DNA of 64,000 nt, taken from Gemmiger sp. An50. Lineage in GTDB: Bacteria > Bacillota > Clostridia > Oscillospirales > Ruminococcaceae. Positions 26,057 to 34,119 of the stretch are shown here, in pieces (the stretch's first letter is position 1; every line of letters starts with the position of its first letter). The stretch is taken from positions 62,001-126,000 of the forward strand of contig NZ_NFID01000008.1 in the NCBI RefSeq assembly GCF_002161595.1, written 5' to 3'. The translations under genes were made by a program, and so were the position numbers. Under the pieces are notes generated by a model that did not search any database, was not told the origin of the DNA, and was given only the letters and a program-made list of their open reading frames with translations.

Positions 26057-26995
26057 TTATTCCTGCGCCGCAAACAGTCCGGTGGACAGATACCGGTCGC
26101 CGGTGTCCGGCAGAAGGGTCACGATGGTCTTGCCCGCGTTTTCCGACAGTCGGGCCAGGCGAATGGCACCCGCCAGCGCCGCGCCGGAGGAAATGCCTGC
26201 CAGCACACCCTCAGCCCGGCCAAGCGCACGGCTGGCCTCAAAGGCCTGCTCGGTGGTCACGGTGAGCACCTCGTCGTAGGCCTGCTGGTTCAGTGCGGCA
26301 GGCACAAAGCCCGCGCCAATGCCCTGAAGCTTGTGGGGGCCAGCCTTTCCTCCGGACAGCACCGGCGAATCCGCAGGCTCCACGGCGGCCACATGGATGG
26401 CCGGGTTCTGCTCCTTCAGATAACGGCTTACGCCGGTAATGGTGCCGCCGGTGCCCACGCCTGCCACAAACAGGTCGATCTGGCCGTCGGTATCCTGCCA
26501 GATCTCAGGGCCAGTGGTGCGGTAGTGTGCATCCGGGTTGGCCGGGTTCTCAAACTGGCCGGGAATAAAGCTGCCGGGAGTCTCGCTGGCCAGCTCCTTT
26601 GCCTTTTCAATGGCGCCGGTCATGCCCTTTGCGCCGGGGGTGAGCACCAGCTCGGCCCCGTAGGCCATCATCAGCTGCCGCCGCTCCACGGACATGGTGT
26701 CCGGCATGACGATGATCACCCGGTAGCCCCGGGCCGCTGCCACAGAAGCAAGGCCAATGCCGGTGTTGCCGCTGGTGGGCTCGATGATAGTACCGCCCGG
26801 GCCGATCAGGCCCTTGGCCTCGGCGTCATCCAGCATGGCCTTGGCCACCCGGTCCTTCACCGAACCGGCGGGATTAAAGGATTCCAGCTTTGCCAGCAGC
26901 ACGGCATCAAGGCCCAGCTGCTGTTCCAGGCGGGTGAGGCGAAGCAGGGGAGTGCGGCCGATCAGCTGGTCTGCCGCAGTATAGATCTTGGACAT
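26057..26995 (-). CDS. cysK: Cysteine synthase (O-acetylserine sulfhydrylase)
   Basis: A 312-residue fold-type II PLP enzyme that makes cysteine from O-acetylserine and sulfide. The PLP lysine is in [11 protein letters not shown] (K47), the substrate loop is [10 protein letters not shown] and the phosphate-binding loop is [11 protein letters not shown]. The C-terminal [10 protein letters not shown] and [15 protein letters not shown] are typical of CysK. The start follows AAAAAGGAGAATGAACC. The 150-base leader encodes a cysteine-rich mini-peptide, so cysteine-sensing control is likely. Confidence 0.95.
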   Translation of the reverse strand: MSKIYTAADQLIGRTPLLRLTRLEQQLGLDAVLLAKLESFNPAGSVKDRVAKAMLDDAEAKGLIGPGGTIIEPTSGNTGIGLASVAAARGYRVIIVMPDTMSVERRQLMMAYGAELVLTPGAKGMTGAIEKAKELASETPGSFIPGQFENPANPDAHYRTTGPEIWQDTDGQIDLFVAGVGTGGTITGVSRYLKEQNPAIHVAAVEPADSPVLSGGKAGPHKLQGIGAGFVPAALNQQAYDEVLTVTTEQAFEASRALGRAEGVLAGISSGAALAGAIRLARLSENAGKTIVTLLPDTGDRYLSTGLFAAQE

Positions 26996-27048
26996 GGTTC
27001 ATTCTCCTTTTTGTTGTTTGGTCCATTTTACTGCATCCGGTATGGGCT

Positions 27049-27069
27049 TTGACCGCCCCGCCCGGTCAA
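27049..27069 (-). promoter_or_regulatory. Stem-loop overlapping the leader-peptide stop codon upstream of cysK
   Basis: On the minus strand TTGACCG pairs with CGGTCAA around a 7-base G/C loop (plus-strand arms 27049-27055 and 27063-27069). The first arm includes the TGA stop of the leader peptide, so a ribosome stalled at the last cysteine codon would prevent this helix from forming. There is no T-tract, so the effect would be on RNA folding or translation rather than simple termination. Confidence 0.45.
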
Positions 27070-27116
27070 CATCGCGCCAGGCCCCCGGCTGCTATGCAAA
27101 CACACAATCGCTTCAT
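27066..27116 (-). CDS. Cysteine-rich leader peptide upstream of cysK
   Basis: A 16-residue reading frame, MKRLCVCIAAGGLARC, starting about 33 bases after the predicted transcription start and ending about 70 bases before cysK. Three of sixteen codons are cysteine (positions 5, 7 and 16), one of them directly before the stop. AAAGGCGG lies about ten bases upstream. The layout matches amino-acid-sensing leader peptides in which scarcity of the cognate aminoacyl-tRNA stalls the ribosome and changes downstream folding. Cysteine-rich upstream frames are known before sulfur genes in other bacteria. Function here is inferred. Confidence 0.55.
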   Translation of the reverse strand: MKRLCVCIAAGGLARC

Positions 27117-27155
27117 TGCACACGCCGCCTTTCTGTGAAAAATGAGGATATGGGT

Positions 27156-27184
27156 ATGATACACTATATTCCCTATTCAGTCAA
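27156..27184 (-). promoter_or_regulatory. cysK promoter
   Basis: Leftward -35 TTGACT (27179-27184), 17-base spacer, -10 TATCAT (27156-27161). The transcript would start near 27149 and include the leader peptide. Confidence 0.75.
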
Positions 27185-27311
27185 TAGGATATTGCATCTT
27201 TTCCCGTTTTGTTGGTTTTCAAACATACAACAAAACGTCAACCGGGTATACTGAATCCATAAGCTGTTTGAGAAACCGCCCCGCCGGGGCATACAAGGAG
27301 GATACACTGCT

Positions 27312-28013
27312 ATGATCCGCAGAATCATTAAAATCGACGAAGCCGCCTGCAACGGCTGCGGCGCCTGTGCCGCGGCCTGCCACGAGGGAGCCATCGGCAT
27401 GGTAGACGGCAAGGCCCGCCTGCTGCGGGACGACTACTGCGACGGCCTGGGCGACTGCCTGCCCGCCTGCCCCACCGGGGCCATCTCCTTTGAGGAGCGG
27501 GAGGCCGCTGCCTACGACGAGGCCGCCGTGCTGGCCAATAAAGCAAAAGCGGGCGCGCCCGCTCACACCGGCTGCCCTGGCAGCCGCAGCCGGGTATTGA
27601 ATGCCCAGCCTGCCGCCGCTGTGCCCGGTCAGGAGCCCGCCAGCTGCCTGCGTCAGTGGCCGGTACAGATCAAGTTGGCCCCGGTAAACGCCCCCTATTT
27701 TGAGGGCGCGGACCTGCTCATTGCAGCCGACTGCACCGCCTACGCCTATGCCGGGCTGCACAGCCGGTTCATGGTCGGACGGGTGACCCTGATCGGCTGC
27801 CCCAAGCTGGACATGGTGGATTATTCCGAAAAGCTGGGGGCGATTCTGGCCGCCAACAACCTGCGTAGCCTGACCGTGGTGCGCATGGAGGTACCCTGCT
27901 GCGGCGGGATGGAGCACGCGGTGCAGCGGGCGATAGCCGCCAGCGGCAAGGCGCTGGACGTAAAGGTGGTCGTGATCAGCACCGACGGCCGAATCCTGAA
28001 AGAGACTGTTTGA
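27312..28013 (+). CDS. 4Fe-4S ferredoxin-domain protein with cysteine-rich C-terminal region
   Basis: A 233-residue protein. The N-terminus has two iron-sulfur motifs, CNGCGACAAACHEGAI (residues 13-28) and a second reading CDGLGDCLPACPTGAI. The second has C-x4-D-C spacing rather than the canonical CxxCxxC, so that cluster may be altered. The C-terminal 140 residues (LLIAADCTAYAY, LIGCPKLDMV, EVPCCGGMEHAV) carry further cysteines. Similar proteins occur in anaerobes as electron-transfer or redox-sensing proteins. An inverted repeat TTTTGTTG/CAACAAAA lies about 70-100 bases upstream. The start follows ACAAGGAGGATACACTGCT. Confidence 0.75.
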   Translation: MIRRIIKIDEAACNGCGACAAACHEGAIGMVDGKARLLRDDYCDGLGDCLPACPTGAISFEEREAAAYDEAAVLANKAKAGAPAHTGCPGSRSRVLNAQPAAAVPGQEPASCLRQWPVQIKLAPVNAPYFEGADLLIAADCTAYAYAGLHSRFMVGRVTLIGCPKLDMVDYSEKLGAILAANNLRSLTVVRMEVPCCGGMEHAVQRAIAASGKALDVKVVVISTDGRILKETV

Positions 28014-28014
28014 C

Positions 28015-28051
28015 AAAAAGCGCAAAAGCCGTTTTGGCTTTTGCGCTTTTT
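28015..28051 (+). terminator. Terminator after the ferredoxin-domain gene
   Basis: AAAAAGCGCAAAAGCC pairs with GGCTTTTGCGCTTTTTT around a 4-5-base loop. It also faces the end of the DUF1653 gene. Confidence 0.85.
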
Positions 28052-28066
28052 TCTTGCGGGCAGGGC

Positions 28067-28300
28067 TCAGTCTCCGACCCGCTCAAAGCGCCAGGTCTGG
28101 TCCGCGTCCGGGTATTTTTCCCGGTCCACCGGGCCTGCAAACATTTCATAGGGGCGCACCCACAGGCCGCCCTCGCCATACAAGGGCCGGTACACCACCA
28201 GCCGCTCCTCGGTCTCGCTGTGACGGGCAACACCCACCACCTGATAAAAGTTTCCTTTGAAGTGCCGGTAACGCCCCGGCGTGATCTGACGTTCTTCCAT
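28067..28300 (-). CDS. DUF1653 domain protein
   Basis: A 77-residue protein consisting of one DUF1653 domain: PGRYRHFKGNFYQVVGVARH, then EERLVVYRPLYGEGGLWVRP and MFAGPVD. Function is unknown; similar domains occur alone or attached to other enzymes. The start at 28300 has AAAAGGAGCAGTGAACCGG. It begins five bases after the stop of the GIY-YIG/GNAT fusion gene, so the two are co-transcribed. Confidence 0.8.
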   Translation of the reverse strand: MEERQITPGRYRHFKGNFYQVVGVARHSETEERLVVYRPLYGEGGLWVRPYEMFAGPVDREKYPDADQTWRFERVGD

Positions 28301-28305
28301 CCGGT

Positions 28306-29217
28306 TCACTGCTCCTTTTCCTCTGCGGGCTGCTCCAGTCCGGCCATCTCCCGCCAGCCGGCGCCCCGCCGGGCCTGGGCGGCCAGGGCCGCCAGCTCCC
28401 CGGGCAGCGGCGCACGGGGTTCTGCTTCGGGCGGATCGGTACGGCCGGGGGCCAGGTCCATGAGCCAGTAGCTCACACCCTGCCAGCCGTTTTTCAGCCC
28501 GCAGCGGGCCTGCCGCCCCTCGCATACAAAGCCAAACCGCTCATGAAAGGCTTCGCTGGCCGGATTGGGGTCCGCCAGCACCGCATAGGCGTTCCAGTAG
28601 CCCTGGCGGCACAGCGCAGCCAGCAGAGCATGATACAACATGCTACCCACACCCAGCCGCCGGGCCTCGGGGGCAAGATAGATGGTGGTCTCGGTGTCCC
28701 AGGCGTAGGCCCCGGTGCCGTAGCGCCAGGGATGGGCGCAGGCATAGCCCAGGGGCTGGCCCAGGGCGTTCTCCGCCAGAAAGAAGGGAAGGCGGCGGCA
28801 CAGGGTGCGCATCTCCCGCCGGTAATCCTCCAGCTTGGGCGGCTGGTACAAAAAGGACGCGGTGGAGTGCAGCACATAGTGGCTGTAGATGCCCAGCACG
28901 GCCTCAGCGTCCGCCGGACGGGCAGGGCGCAGCAGTACAAAGCGGGCCGGGTCGAACCCGGCAGCCAGCGCTTCCTTTTCCTCTTTGGTGTACTTTTTCA
29001 GCGCCGCCTCCCGGCGCAGCGCGGCGCTTTTATCCTCCAGCAGCTCGGCATAGGCCAGCGTCTCGCCGCCAAAGCCCCGGGTGTATTTTGCGCCCTTGCC
29101 GCCCGCATGGGTCCGCATCCGGCGCAGCAGGTCGTTGGTCCAGCCGGTATACAGCGCCCCGTTGGCGCAGCGCATCATATACACATAGGCGGGCGCGGCG
29201 ATATTGCGTTCTTCCAT
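28306..29217 (-). CDS. GIY-YIG nuclease-like / GNAT acetyltransferase fusion protein
   Basis: A 303-residue two-domain protein. Residues about 9-90 form a UPF0213 GIY-YIG domain (AYVYMMRCANGALYTGWTND, then KYTRGFGGETLAYAE). Residues about 94-255 form a GNAT domain of the phosphinothricin-acetyltransferase type (LRPARPADAEAVLGIYSHYV, RRLGVGSMLYHALLAAL, HERFGFVCEGRQ). A Pro/Glu/Ala-rich tail of about 45 residues follows. The two domains normally occur as separate proteins. No frameshift is visible at the join. Nuclease and acetyltransferase substrates are unknown. Confidence 0.8.
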   Translation of the reverse strand: MEERNIAAPAYVYMMRCANGALYTGWTNDLLRRMRTHAGGKGAKYTRGFGGETLAYAELLEDKSAALRREAALKKYTKEEKEALAAGFDPARFVLLRPARPADAEAVLGIYSHYVLHSTASFLYQPPKLEDYRREMRTLCRRLPFFLAENALGQPLGYACAHPWRYGTGAYAWDTETTIYLAPEARRLGVGSMLYHALLAALCRQGYWNAYAVLADPNPASEAFHERFGFVCEGRQARCGLKNGWQGVSYWLMDLAPGRTDPPEAEPRAPLPGELAALAAQARRGAGWREMAGLEQPAEEKEQ

Positions 29218-29244
29218 GGCTGTTTCATTCCTTATGTTGCAATG

Positions 29245-30075
29245 TTACTTTTTGCCGCCCCGCAGCACAAAATAGCAGGCGGCGATGGCATCCTCTTTGG
29301 TTTCGGCGGTGATCAGAAACCGGCTGGCGTGGCAGAAACGCAGGGTGGCGATGCCTGAGGACTTGCGCAGATGCTCCTCCGGCTGACCCGCCCAGCCCAT
29401 GGGGAAGGGCTTCTTGGGCCGTTTGGTCATCCGGTCGTTCACACACTGGGCCGACCAGCCGCCCCGCTGGCTGGGGTAGACCACAAACAGCGCGTCGCTG
29501 CGGTAGAGGGCGTTTTTCCAGGGAGCGTAGCAGGGCAGGATCACGATGCCGTCCCGGCTTTCCTCATAGGCCTTTTGCACCAGCGCGTCCGCCCGGTTCA
29601 CCGCCCGGGCCGCCTCGATGTTGTTCTCCAGAATCACCTGGGCAAAATCCACCGCCCGGGCAAAGCAGGCATCCGGGTCCTGGGGCTGGTCCCACAGGGG
29701 ATTGAAGCCGCCGATGGCATCCGCCAGCAGGCAGCTCTCGCCGGTGTTATCGTTCAGATCCAGCGGCTGCACAAAGTTCTCGTCCAGCAGGCGGGCCTGG
29801 TTTTCCCCCACCAGCTGCGCGCCGAACTCCTTCCACAGCAGTCCGAAGGCCGCATAGGGAATCCCGTTGGGACGCTCGGCCCGGTCCGCCGCGTGGTGGT
29901 CGAAGGGACCATTGCCGATGTCGTACACGATGCCGTCAAAATTCTCCGGCACCGAAAAACCGCGGGTCACGGTGAAGTCCGGCCGCAGGATGCGCAGCAG
30001 CGCGGTACTGAACACATCGTCTGCATGGAACTTGCCGCCGTGGGTAAATCCGTTTTTGGGTACTTGCATGCTCAT
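29245..30075 (-). CDS. MYG1-family protein (DHH-like metal-dependent phosphoesterase fold)
   Basis: About 276 residues matching the MYG1/UPF0160 family: THGGKFHADDVFSTALL, YDIGNGPFDHHAADR with the DHH motif, NGIPYAAFGLLWKEFG and the C-terminal GWAGQPEEHLRKSSGIATL. Eukaryotic members have exonuclease activity; the bacterial role is unknown. The start at 30075 is preferred because AGGATGG lies eight bases upstream; ATG codons at 30090 and 30084 are alternatives in the same frame. Confidence 0.82.
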   Translation of the reverse strand: MSMQVPKNGFTHGGKFHADDVFSTALLRILRPDFTVTRGFSVPENFDGIVYDIGNGPFDHHAADRAERPNGIPYAAFGLLWKEFGAQLVGENQARLLDENFVQPLDLNDNTGESCLLADAIGGFNPLWDQPQDPDACFARAVDFAQVILENNIEAARAVNRADALVQKAYEESRDGIVILPCYAPWKNALYRSDALFVVYPSQRGGWSAQCVNDRMTKRPKKPFPMGWAGQPEEHLRKSSGIATLRFCHASRFLITAETKEDAIAACYFVLRGGKK

Positions 30076-30188
30076 GGAATCCATCCTCATACTTTTTATT
30101 GTTATACCCTTTCAGTATACCACATCCCCGCAAGACCCGGCGCAAAAATTGGCAGACGCTTTTCCTGTGCAGCCCCTCGCAAACGTGT

Positions 30189-30194
30189 TATAAT
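30189..30194 (+). promoter_or_regulatory. -10 element upstream of the amidase gene
   Basis: TATAAT at 30189-30194, about 50 bases before the start codon; the -35 position reads TGTGCA and is poor. A G+C-rich palindrome (GCCCCGCCGGGCGGGGC) lies in the leader. Confidence 0.4.
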
Positions 30195-30244
30195 GAGGGC
30201 AAAGCCCCGCCGGGCGGGGCAGCCAAGAGAGGGGGACCCATCCT

Positions 30245-32395
30245 ATGCCCGTAAAAACCAAACGCCCCTTTGCATTGGGGATGATCCTGCTGGCCATCGC
30301 CGCGCTGGCGGCGCTGATCGTTGCCATCGTTCTGCTGATCCGGGGTGTTTCCAGCCTGGCCATGCCCCACATGACGGCCCCGGAGCAGATCCGGGCGGTG
30401 CTTCTGGACGACGCCTGGGCCGGATATTTTGACGAAAGCCACACCCGTGAGGAGCAGGAAGCCTTTTTGACCAGCACGCTGGATGAGGCCGCCGCCCAGG
30501 GGGCCAATACCGTGCTGGTGGCCGGGTCCGTGCCCGGCGGCGGCGTGCTGGCCCGAAAGCTGGAAAGCGCCGAGACCGCCCCTGGAGTAAGCGAATCCGA
30601 CAAGTTCCTGTCCTCCTTCGACCCCATCCGGCTCTTGATGCAGCAGGCCTCCAAACGGGATATGCTGGTGGCCCTTTATCAGCCGGAGGGCGTCTCGATG
30701 AAGGACTGGATGACCGAGACCGCCGACCGCTATGGTCTGACCTTCTATACCCTGAGCGGCGAAGGCGTCGATGCCCGCTACACCGCCGGGGAACAGCTGG
30801 AGCTGGTCCTGGCTCAGAAAAGCCCTGCGCTGGCCGCCGCTGTGTGCCAGCTGCAGCCGGGCACCGGTGTGGTGCTGGGCAGCCTTTCCGGCCTGGTAAA
30901 CGGCGAAGAGAGCGCGATTTCGACGCTGCAATATCTTTCCGGCGACGGCCTGCCCGACATTGCCCAGCAGCCGTTCAGCCAGACGCTGGCCATCGTCTCC
31001 CCGGACCCGGCCAGCAAGGTCTACACCGACACCATCTTTCTGATGGGCACCTCCGACCCCAGCCAGCCCCTGACCGTAAACGGCCAGGAGGTGGAACGCT
31101 ACGGCTCCTATGGCATGTGGGGGCTGGAGGTAAGCCTTGCGGAAGGGGATAACGTCTTCACCGCCCAGCAGGGAGACACCACTGCTCCCATCACGCTGAC
31201 CAAGCCCGCGCCCAGCACCGGGTCCGGCAGCTCCGGCGGCGGTCAGATCGTTTCCGACGGGTCTGTGGCAGCCCAGCCGGGCCAGCTGCTGCGGGTGACC
31301 TCCACCCTGGCCAGCGCCCTTTCCGATTATCAGGACACCAGCACCATTGCCATGACTGCCTATGAGGGCGCCGTGGCCCAGGTCGTGGACAGCGTCTCCT
31401 TTGTGAACGGCAGCAAGCGCACCTATGCCTACCAGCTGCCGGACGGCAACTACATAAAAGCGGCAGACTGTGAGCTTTTGGAGGTGGGCACAGCCCAGGC
31501 GGCCTTCACCGGGCTTTCCGCCAGCGAAGAAAACGGCATCGAATATCTGACCTTTGCGGGCAGCGGCACGCCCTATTACAGCCACAACTGGGAGGGCAAC
31601 GAGTTCACCCTGCATTTTTATTCCGCGTCCTTCTCCGGCGAATTTCCCCAGAGCTTCGGCTTCGTGGGCACCAGCGTGACCGTGGAGCCGGAGGAAAACG
31701 GATTTGCGCTGCACATCACCTTCCAGGACAGCGACCCGCTGTGGGGCTATTTTGTGGATTACACACCGGAGGGCGGCACTCGAATCGCCCTGAAGCATCA
31801 GCCCGCCATCCGCACCGTTTCCACTGCAAGCCTTCCGCTGGACGGCGTAACGGTTCTGCTGGACCCGGGCCACGGCGGGGATGACATGGGCGCGCCCGGT
31901 TCCCCGGTGGAGGATTTCCCCCAGGAGAGCGAACTGAACCTTTCCGCTGCGCTGGCCGCCAAATACCGGCTGGAGCAGCTGGGCGCTACCGTGACCATGA
32001 CTCGGGACACCGATGTGTTCTACACCCTGGCCGAGCGGATGGAAATGCTCAACAGCCAGAAGCCGGACTTCTTCATCGCCATCCATCACAACAGCGCCGC
32101 GCTGAACTCCGATCTGAACCAGGTGGGCGGCACCGAGGCCTATTGGTTCTACACAGAGGGCAAGCCCCTGGCTACCGCCCTTTCGGCAAACGTAAGTTTG
32201 ACCACCGAGCGAAACGACCGGGGACCCAAATACTCGGCCTTTTATGTGACCCGCTCCAACATCTGCCCCGCGGTACTGCTGGAGCTGGGCTTTGTGAGCA
32301 ACCCGGCGGAGTACGAAAGCTGCGCCACGCTGCAGGGCCTTTGGGCCGAGGGCGGCGCCATTGCCCAGGCAGTGCTGGACAGCATGCCCGATTGA
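30245..32395 (+). CDS. Large multidomain N-acetylmuramoyl-L-alanine amidase (Amidase_3)
   Basis: A 716-residue membrane-anchored or secreted protein. One N-terminal hydrophobic segment (residues about 10-33) is followed by a region resembling GHL10-like glycosyl-hydrolase domains (VLLDDAWAGYFDES, EAAAQGANTVLV). An Ig-like module (PLTVNGQEVERYGSYG), a Gly/Ser linker and a beta-rich stretch come next. The Amidase_3 catalytic domain spans about 535-712 with zinc ligands in LLDPGHGGDD, QESELNLS and AIHHNSA, and the catalytic glutamate in LLELGFVSN. It cleaves the lactyl-peptide amide bond of peptidoglycan. The N-terminal domain assignment is tentative. Confidence 0.88.
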   Translation: MPVKTKRPFALGMILLAIAALAALIVAIVLLIRGVSSLAMPHMTAPEQIRAVLLDDAWAGYFDESHTREEQEAFLTSTLDEAAAQGANTVLVAGSVPGGGVLARKLESAETAPGVSESDKFLSSFDPIRLLMQQASKRDMLVALYQPEGVSMKDWMTETADRYGLTFYTLSGEGVDARYTAGEQLELVLAQKSPALAAAVCQLQPGTGVVLGSLSGLVNGEESAISTLQYLSGDGLPDIAQQPFSQTLAIVSPDPASKVYTDTIFLMGTSDPSQPLTVNGQEVERYGSYGMWGLEVSLAEGDNVFTAQQGDTTAPITLTKPAPSTGSGSSGGGQIVSDGSVAAQPGQLLRVTSTLASALSDYQDTSTIAMTAYEGAVAQVVDSVSFVNGSKRTYAYQLPDGNYIKAADCELLEVGTAQAAFTGLSASEENGIEYLTFAGSGTPYYSHNWEGNEFTLHFYSASFSGEFPQSFGFVGTSVTVEPEENGFALHITFQDSDPLWGYFVDYTPEGGTRIALKHQPAIRTVSTASLPLDGVTVLLDPGHGGDDMGAPGSPVEDFPQESELNLSAALAAKYRLEQLGATVTMTRDTDVFYTLAERMEMLNSQKPDFFIAIHHNSAALNSDLNQVGGTEAYWFYTEGKPLATALSANVSLTTERNDRGPKYSAFYVTRSNICPAVLLELGFVSNPAEYESCATLQGLWAEGGAIAQAVLDSMPD

Positions 32396-32402
32396 ATGTT
32401 TT

Positions 32403-32439
32403 AAAAAATGCCCACTGGAAATCCAGTGGGCATTTTTTT
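32403..32439 (+). terminator. Terminator after the amidase gene
   Basis: AAAAAATGCCCACTGGA pairs with TCCAGTGGGCATTTTTTT across a 2-3-base loop. It sits immediately upstream of the ECF-type promoter. Confidence 0.88.
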
Positions 32440-32449
32440 ATTTTGCTGC

Positions 32450-32476
32450 TGAAAGATACGTCCCCCCTCAGTCGTA
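32450..32476 (+). promoter_or_regulatory. Candidate ECF-sigma-dependent autoregulatory promoter
   Basis: TGAAAG (32450-32455), 17-base spacer, CGTA (32473-32476). This is close to the TGAAAC-N16/17-CGTA/C pattern recognised by many Firmicute ECF sigma factors, and it lies directly upstream of the sigma gene. No sigma-A type promoter is evident in the short gap. Confidence 0.55.
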
Positions 32477-32536
32477 TTCCCGGTGAAAGCGCTTTTCCAC
32501 ACCACAGCAAAGGAAGTGAGCGATACGAATACTCCC

Positions 32537-33013
32537 ATGGACCGCCGCCAGGCAGAGCGGCTGGTGAACACCTATTCCGACCTGATCCTGCGGCTGAGCT
32601 ATACCTATCTGAAAAGCACCGCCGATGCCCAGGATATCTGCCAGACTGTTTTTCTCAAGCTGCTCACCAATCCCCGGCGCTTTGAAAGCCCGGAGCACGA
32701 AAAGGCCTGGATCATCCGCACCGCTGCCAACGCCTGCAAGGACCTTTTGAAGAGCCATTGGCGGCGCACCACCGTAGCCATGGACGAGGCCTTCCCGGTG
32801 CCCGCGCCGCCGGTGGAGGAGAGGAGCCTTTTGGCCGCCGTGCAGCTGCTGCCGCTCAAGTACCAGGCGGTGATCTATCTGTATTATTACGAGGGCTACG
32901 CCGCCAAGGAGATCGCCCGGCTGCTGGGCGAGAACCCGGCCACCATCTCCACCCGGCTGAACCGGGGCCGGGCACGGCTGCGCACCCTGCTGGAACAGGA
33001 GGAATTGGCATGA
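32537..33013 (+). CDS. ECF-type RNA polymerase sigma factor
   Basis: About 158 residues. Region 2 reads YSDLILRLSYTYLKSTADAQ, then DICQTVFLKLLTNP and HEKAWIIRTAANAC; region 4 reads LLPLKYQAVIYLYYYEGYAA, then EIARLLGENPATISTRLNRG. It should direct RNA polymerase to a small stress or envelope regulon. In-frame GTG starts exist at 32483 (too near the predicted transcription start) and 32516; ATG 32537 gives the usual length. The stop overlaps the next gene by ATGA. Confidence 0.88.
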   Translation: MDRRQAERLVNTYSDLILRLSYTYLKSTADAQDICQTVFLKLLTNPRRFESPEHEKAWIIRTAANACKDLLKSHWRRTTVAMDEAFPVPAPPVEERSLLAAVQLLPLKYQAVIYLYYYEGYAAKEIARLLGENPATISTRLNRGRARLRTLLEQEELA

Positions 33014-34044
33014 AGACCTATCGGGAATCCATGAACGAGCTGCAGTTTTCCCCGCAGCAAAAACAGGAAATGATCGACCGCCTGACGGCTCAATCCGCCC
33101 GGCCGCCCAGAGGGCGCGCCATCCCGCTGCGGCGGGTCTGCGCCCTGGGCGCAGCCGCTGTTCTCACTGGTGCCCTCTGCCTGGGAGCCGCGGCCAGCGG
33201 CGTACTGAAGCCCGCCGCCCAGGCCTTCGGAGTGGTGTTCGGCACTGCGCCTGCCCAGACTGAGATCATCGACCAAATTGGCCGCCCACTGGATGCCCGC
33301 GCCACCGTGGACGGGGTCACGGTTCAGGCCGATGCCATCATCGGCGACACCTACAGCTACGCCATTGTCTATTCCATCTACCGGGAGGACGGCCAGCCCA
33401 TCACCGCGGACCCGGACCCCAACCGGGACGGGACACTGGCCCTTCGCTTCGGCGACTGGAACACCGATGTGGGCCATATGGGCGGCATGCACGGCACCGC
33501 CTGGTTTTTTGACGAGGACCCGGCCGACAACGCGGTTCAGTTCGTGCAGCTGCTCACCGCCGACGCGCCCCTGAAGCCGAGCACCGCCACCGTACACCTG
33601 ACCGACCTGAAGCAGGGAATCGGCGAGGACGCGACACTCCTGGCCGAGGGCAGCTGGGAGCTTCGCTTCGATTTTGCCTGTGAGGACAGCTCCCTGGAAC
33701 TGCCGGGCGGCCAGAGCTTCACCGTGAACGGGGAGGCTGCAACGCTGAACAGCGTATTCGTCTCGCCGCTGTCGCTGCGGATCGACTACACGGTGGACAC
33801 ACCGGTGCCGCAGCGGAAAAATGGTTCCTCCGGTATGGCAGACGGCGCCTCCACCCCGCAGCCGGTCTTCCTTACCCTCACCGACGGCAGCCGCATTGAC
33901 CTGACCGGCTTTGGCGGCGGCGTCCGGCCGGAGGGAGACACCACCCGCTGTGAACTCAGCGGCGTATTTGACCAGATCCTCCCGCTGGATACCATCGAGA
34001 GCATCACCATTGGAGAAGCAACCATTCCGGTGAACGGCCGGTAA
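33010..34044 (+). CDS. DUF4179-type membrane protein, probable anti-sigma factor
   Basis: A 344-residue protein: a short cytoplasmic N-terminus (about 40 residues), one membrane helix (VCALGAAAVLTGALCLGAAA, about 42-62) and a large extracytoplasmic domain matching DUF4179 (GVTVQADAIIGDTYSYAIVY, LTDLKQGIGEDATLLAEGSW, TLNSVFVSPLSLRIDYTV). DUF4179 proteins usually follow an ECF sigma gene and are thought to hold the sigma factor until an envelope signal arrives. The ATGA overlap supports that pairing. No catalytic motif was seen. Confidence 0.85.
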   Translation: MKTYRESMNELQFSPQQKQEMIDRLTAQSARPPRGRAIPLRRVCALGAAAVLTGALCLGAAASGVLKPAAQAFGVVFGTAPAQTEIIDQIGRPLDARATVDGVTVQADAIIGDTYSYAIVYSIYREDGQPITADPDPNRDGTLALRFGDWNTDVGHMGGMHGTAWFFDEDPADNAVQFVQLLTADAPLKPSTATVHLTDLKQGIGEDATLLAEGSWELRFDFACEDSSLELPGGQSFTVNGEAATLNSVFVSPLSLRIDYTVDTPVPQRKNGSSGMADGASTPQPVFLTLTDGSRIDLTGFGGGVRPEGDTTRCELSGVFDQILPLDTIESITIGEATIPVNGR

Positions 34045-34065
34045 TTTGATACAGACCCGATACAC

Positions 34066-34099
34066 AAAAAAGGACCTGCCCGTTTGGGCAGGTCCTTTT
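34066..34099. terminator. Bidirectional terminator between the anti-sigma gene and oppA paralogue 1
   Basis: AAAAGGACCTGCCC pairs with GGGCAGGTCCTTTT around a GTTT loop, between convergent genes. Confidence 0.87.
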
Positions 34100-34119
34100 G
34101 ATTTGCTTTTTTGCCTTGA

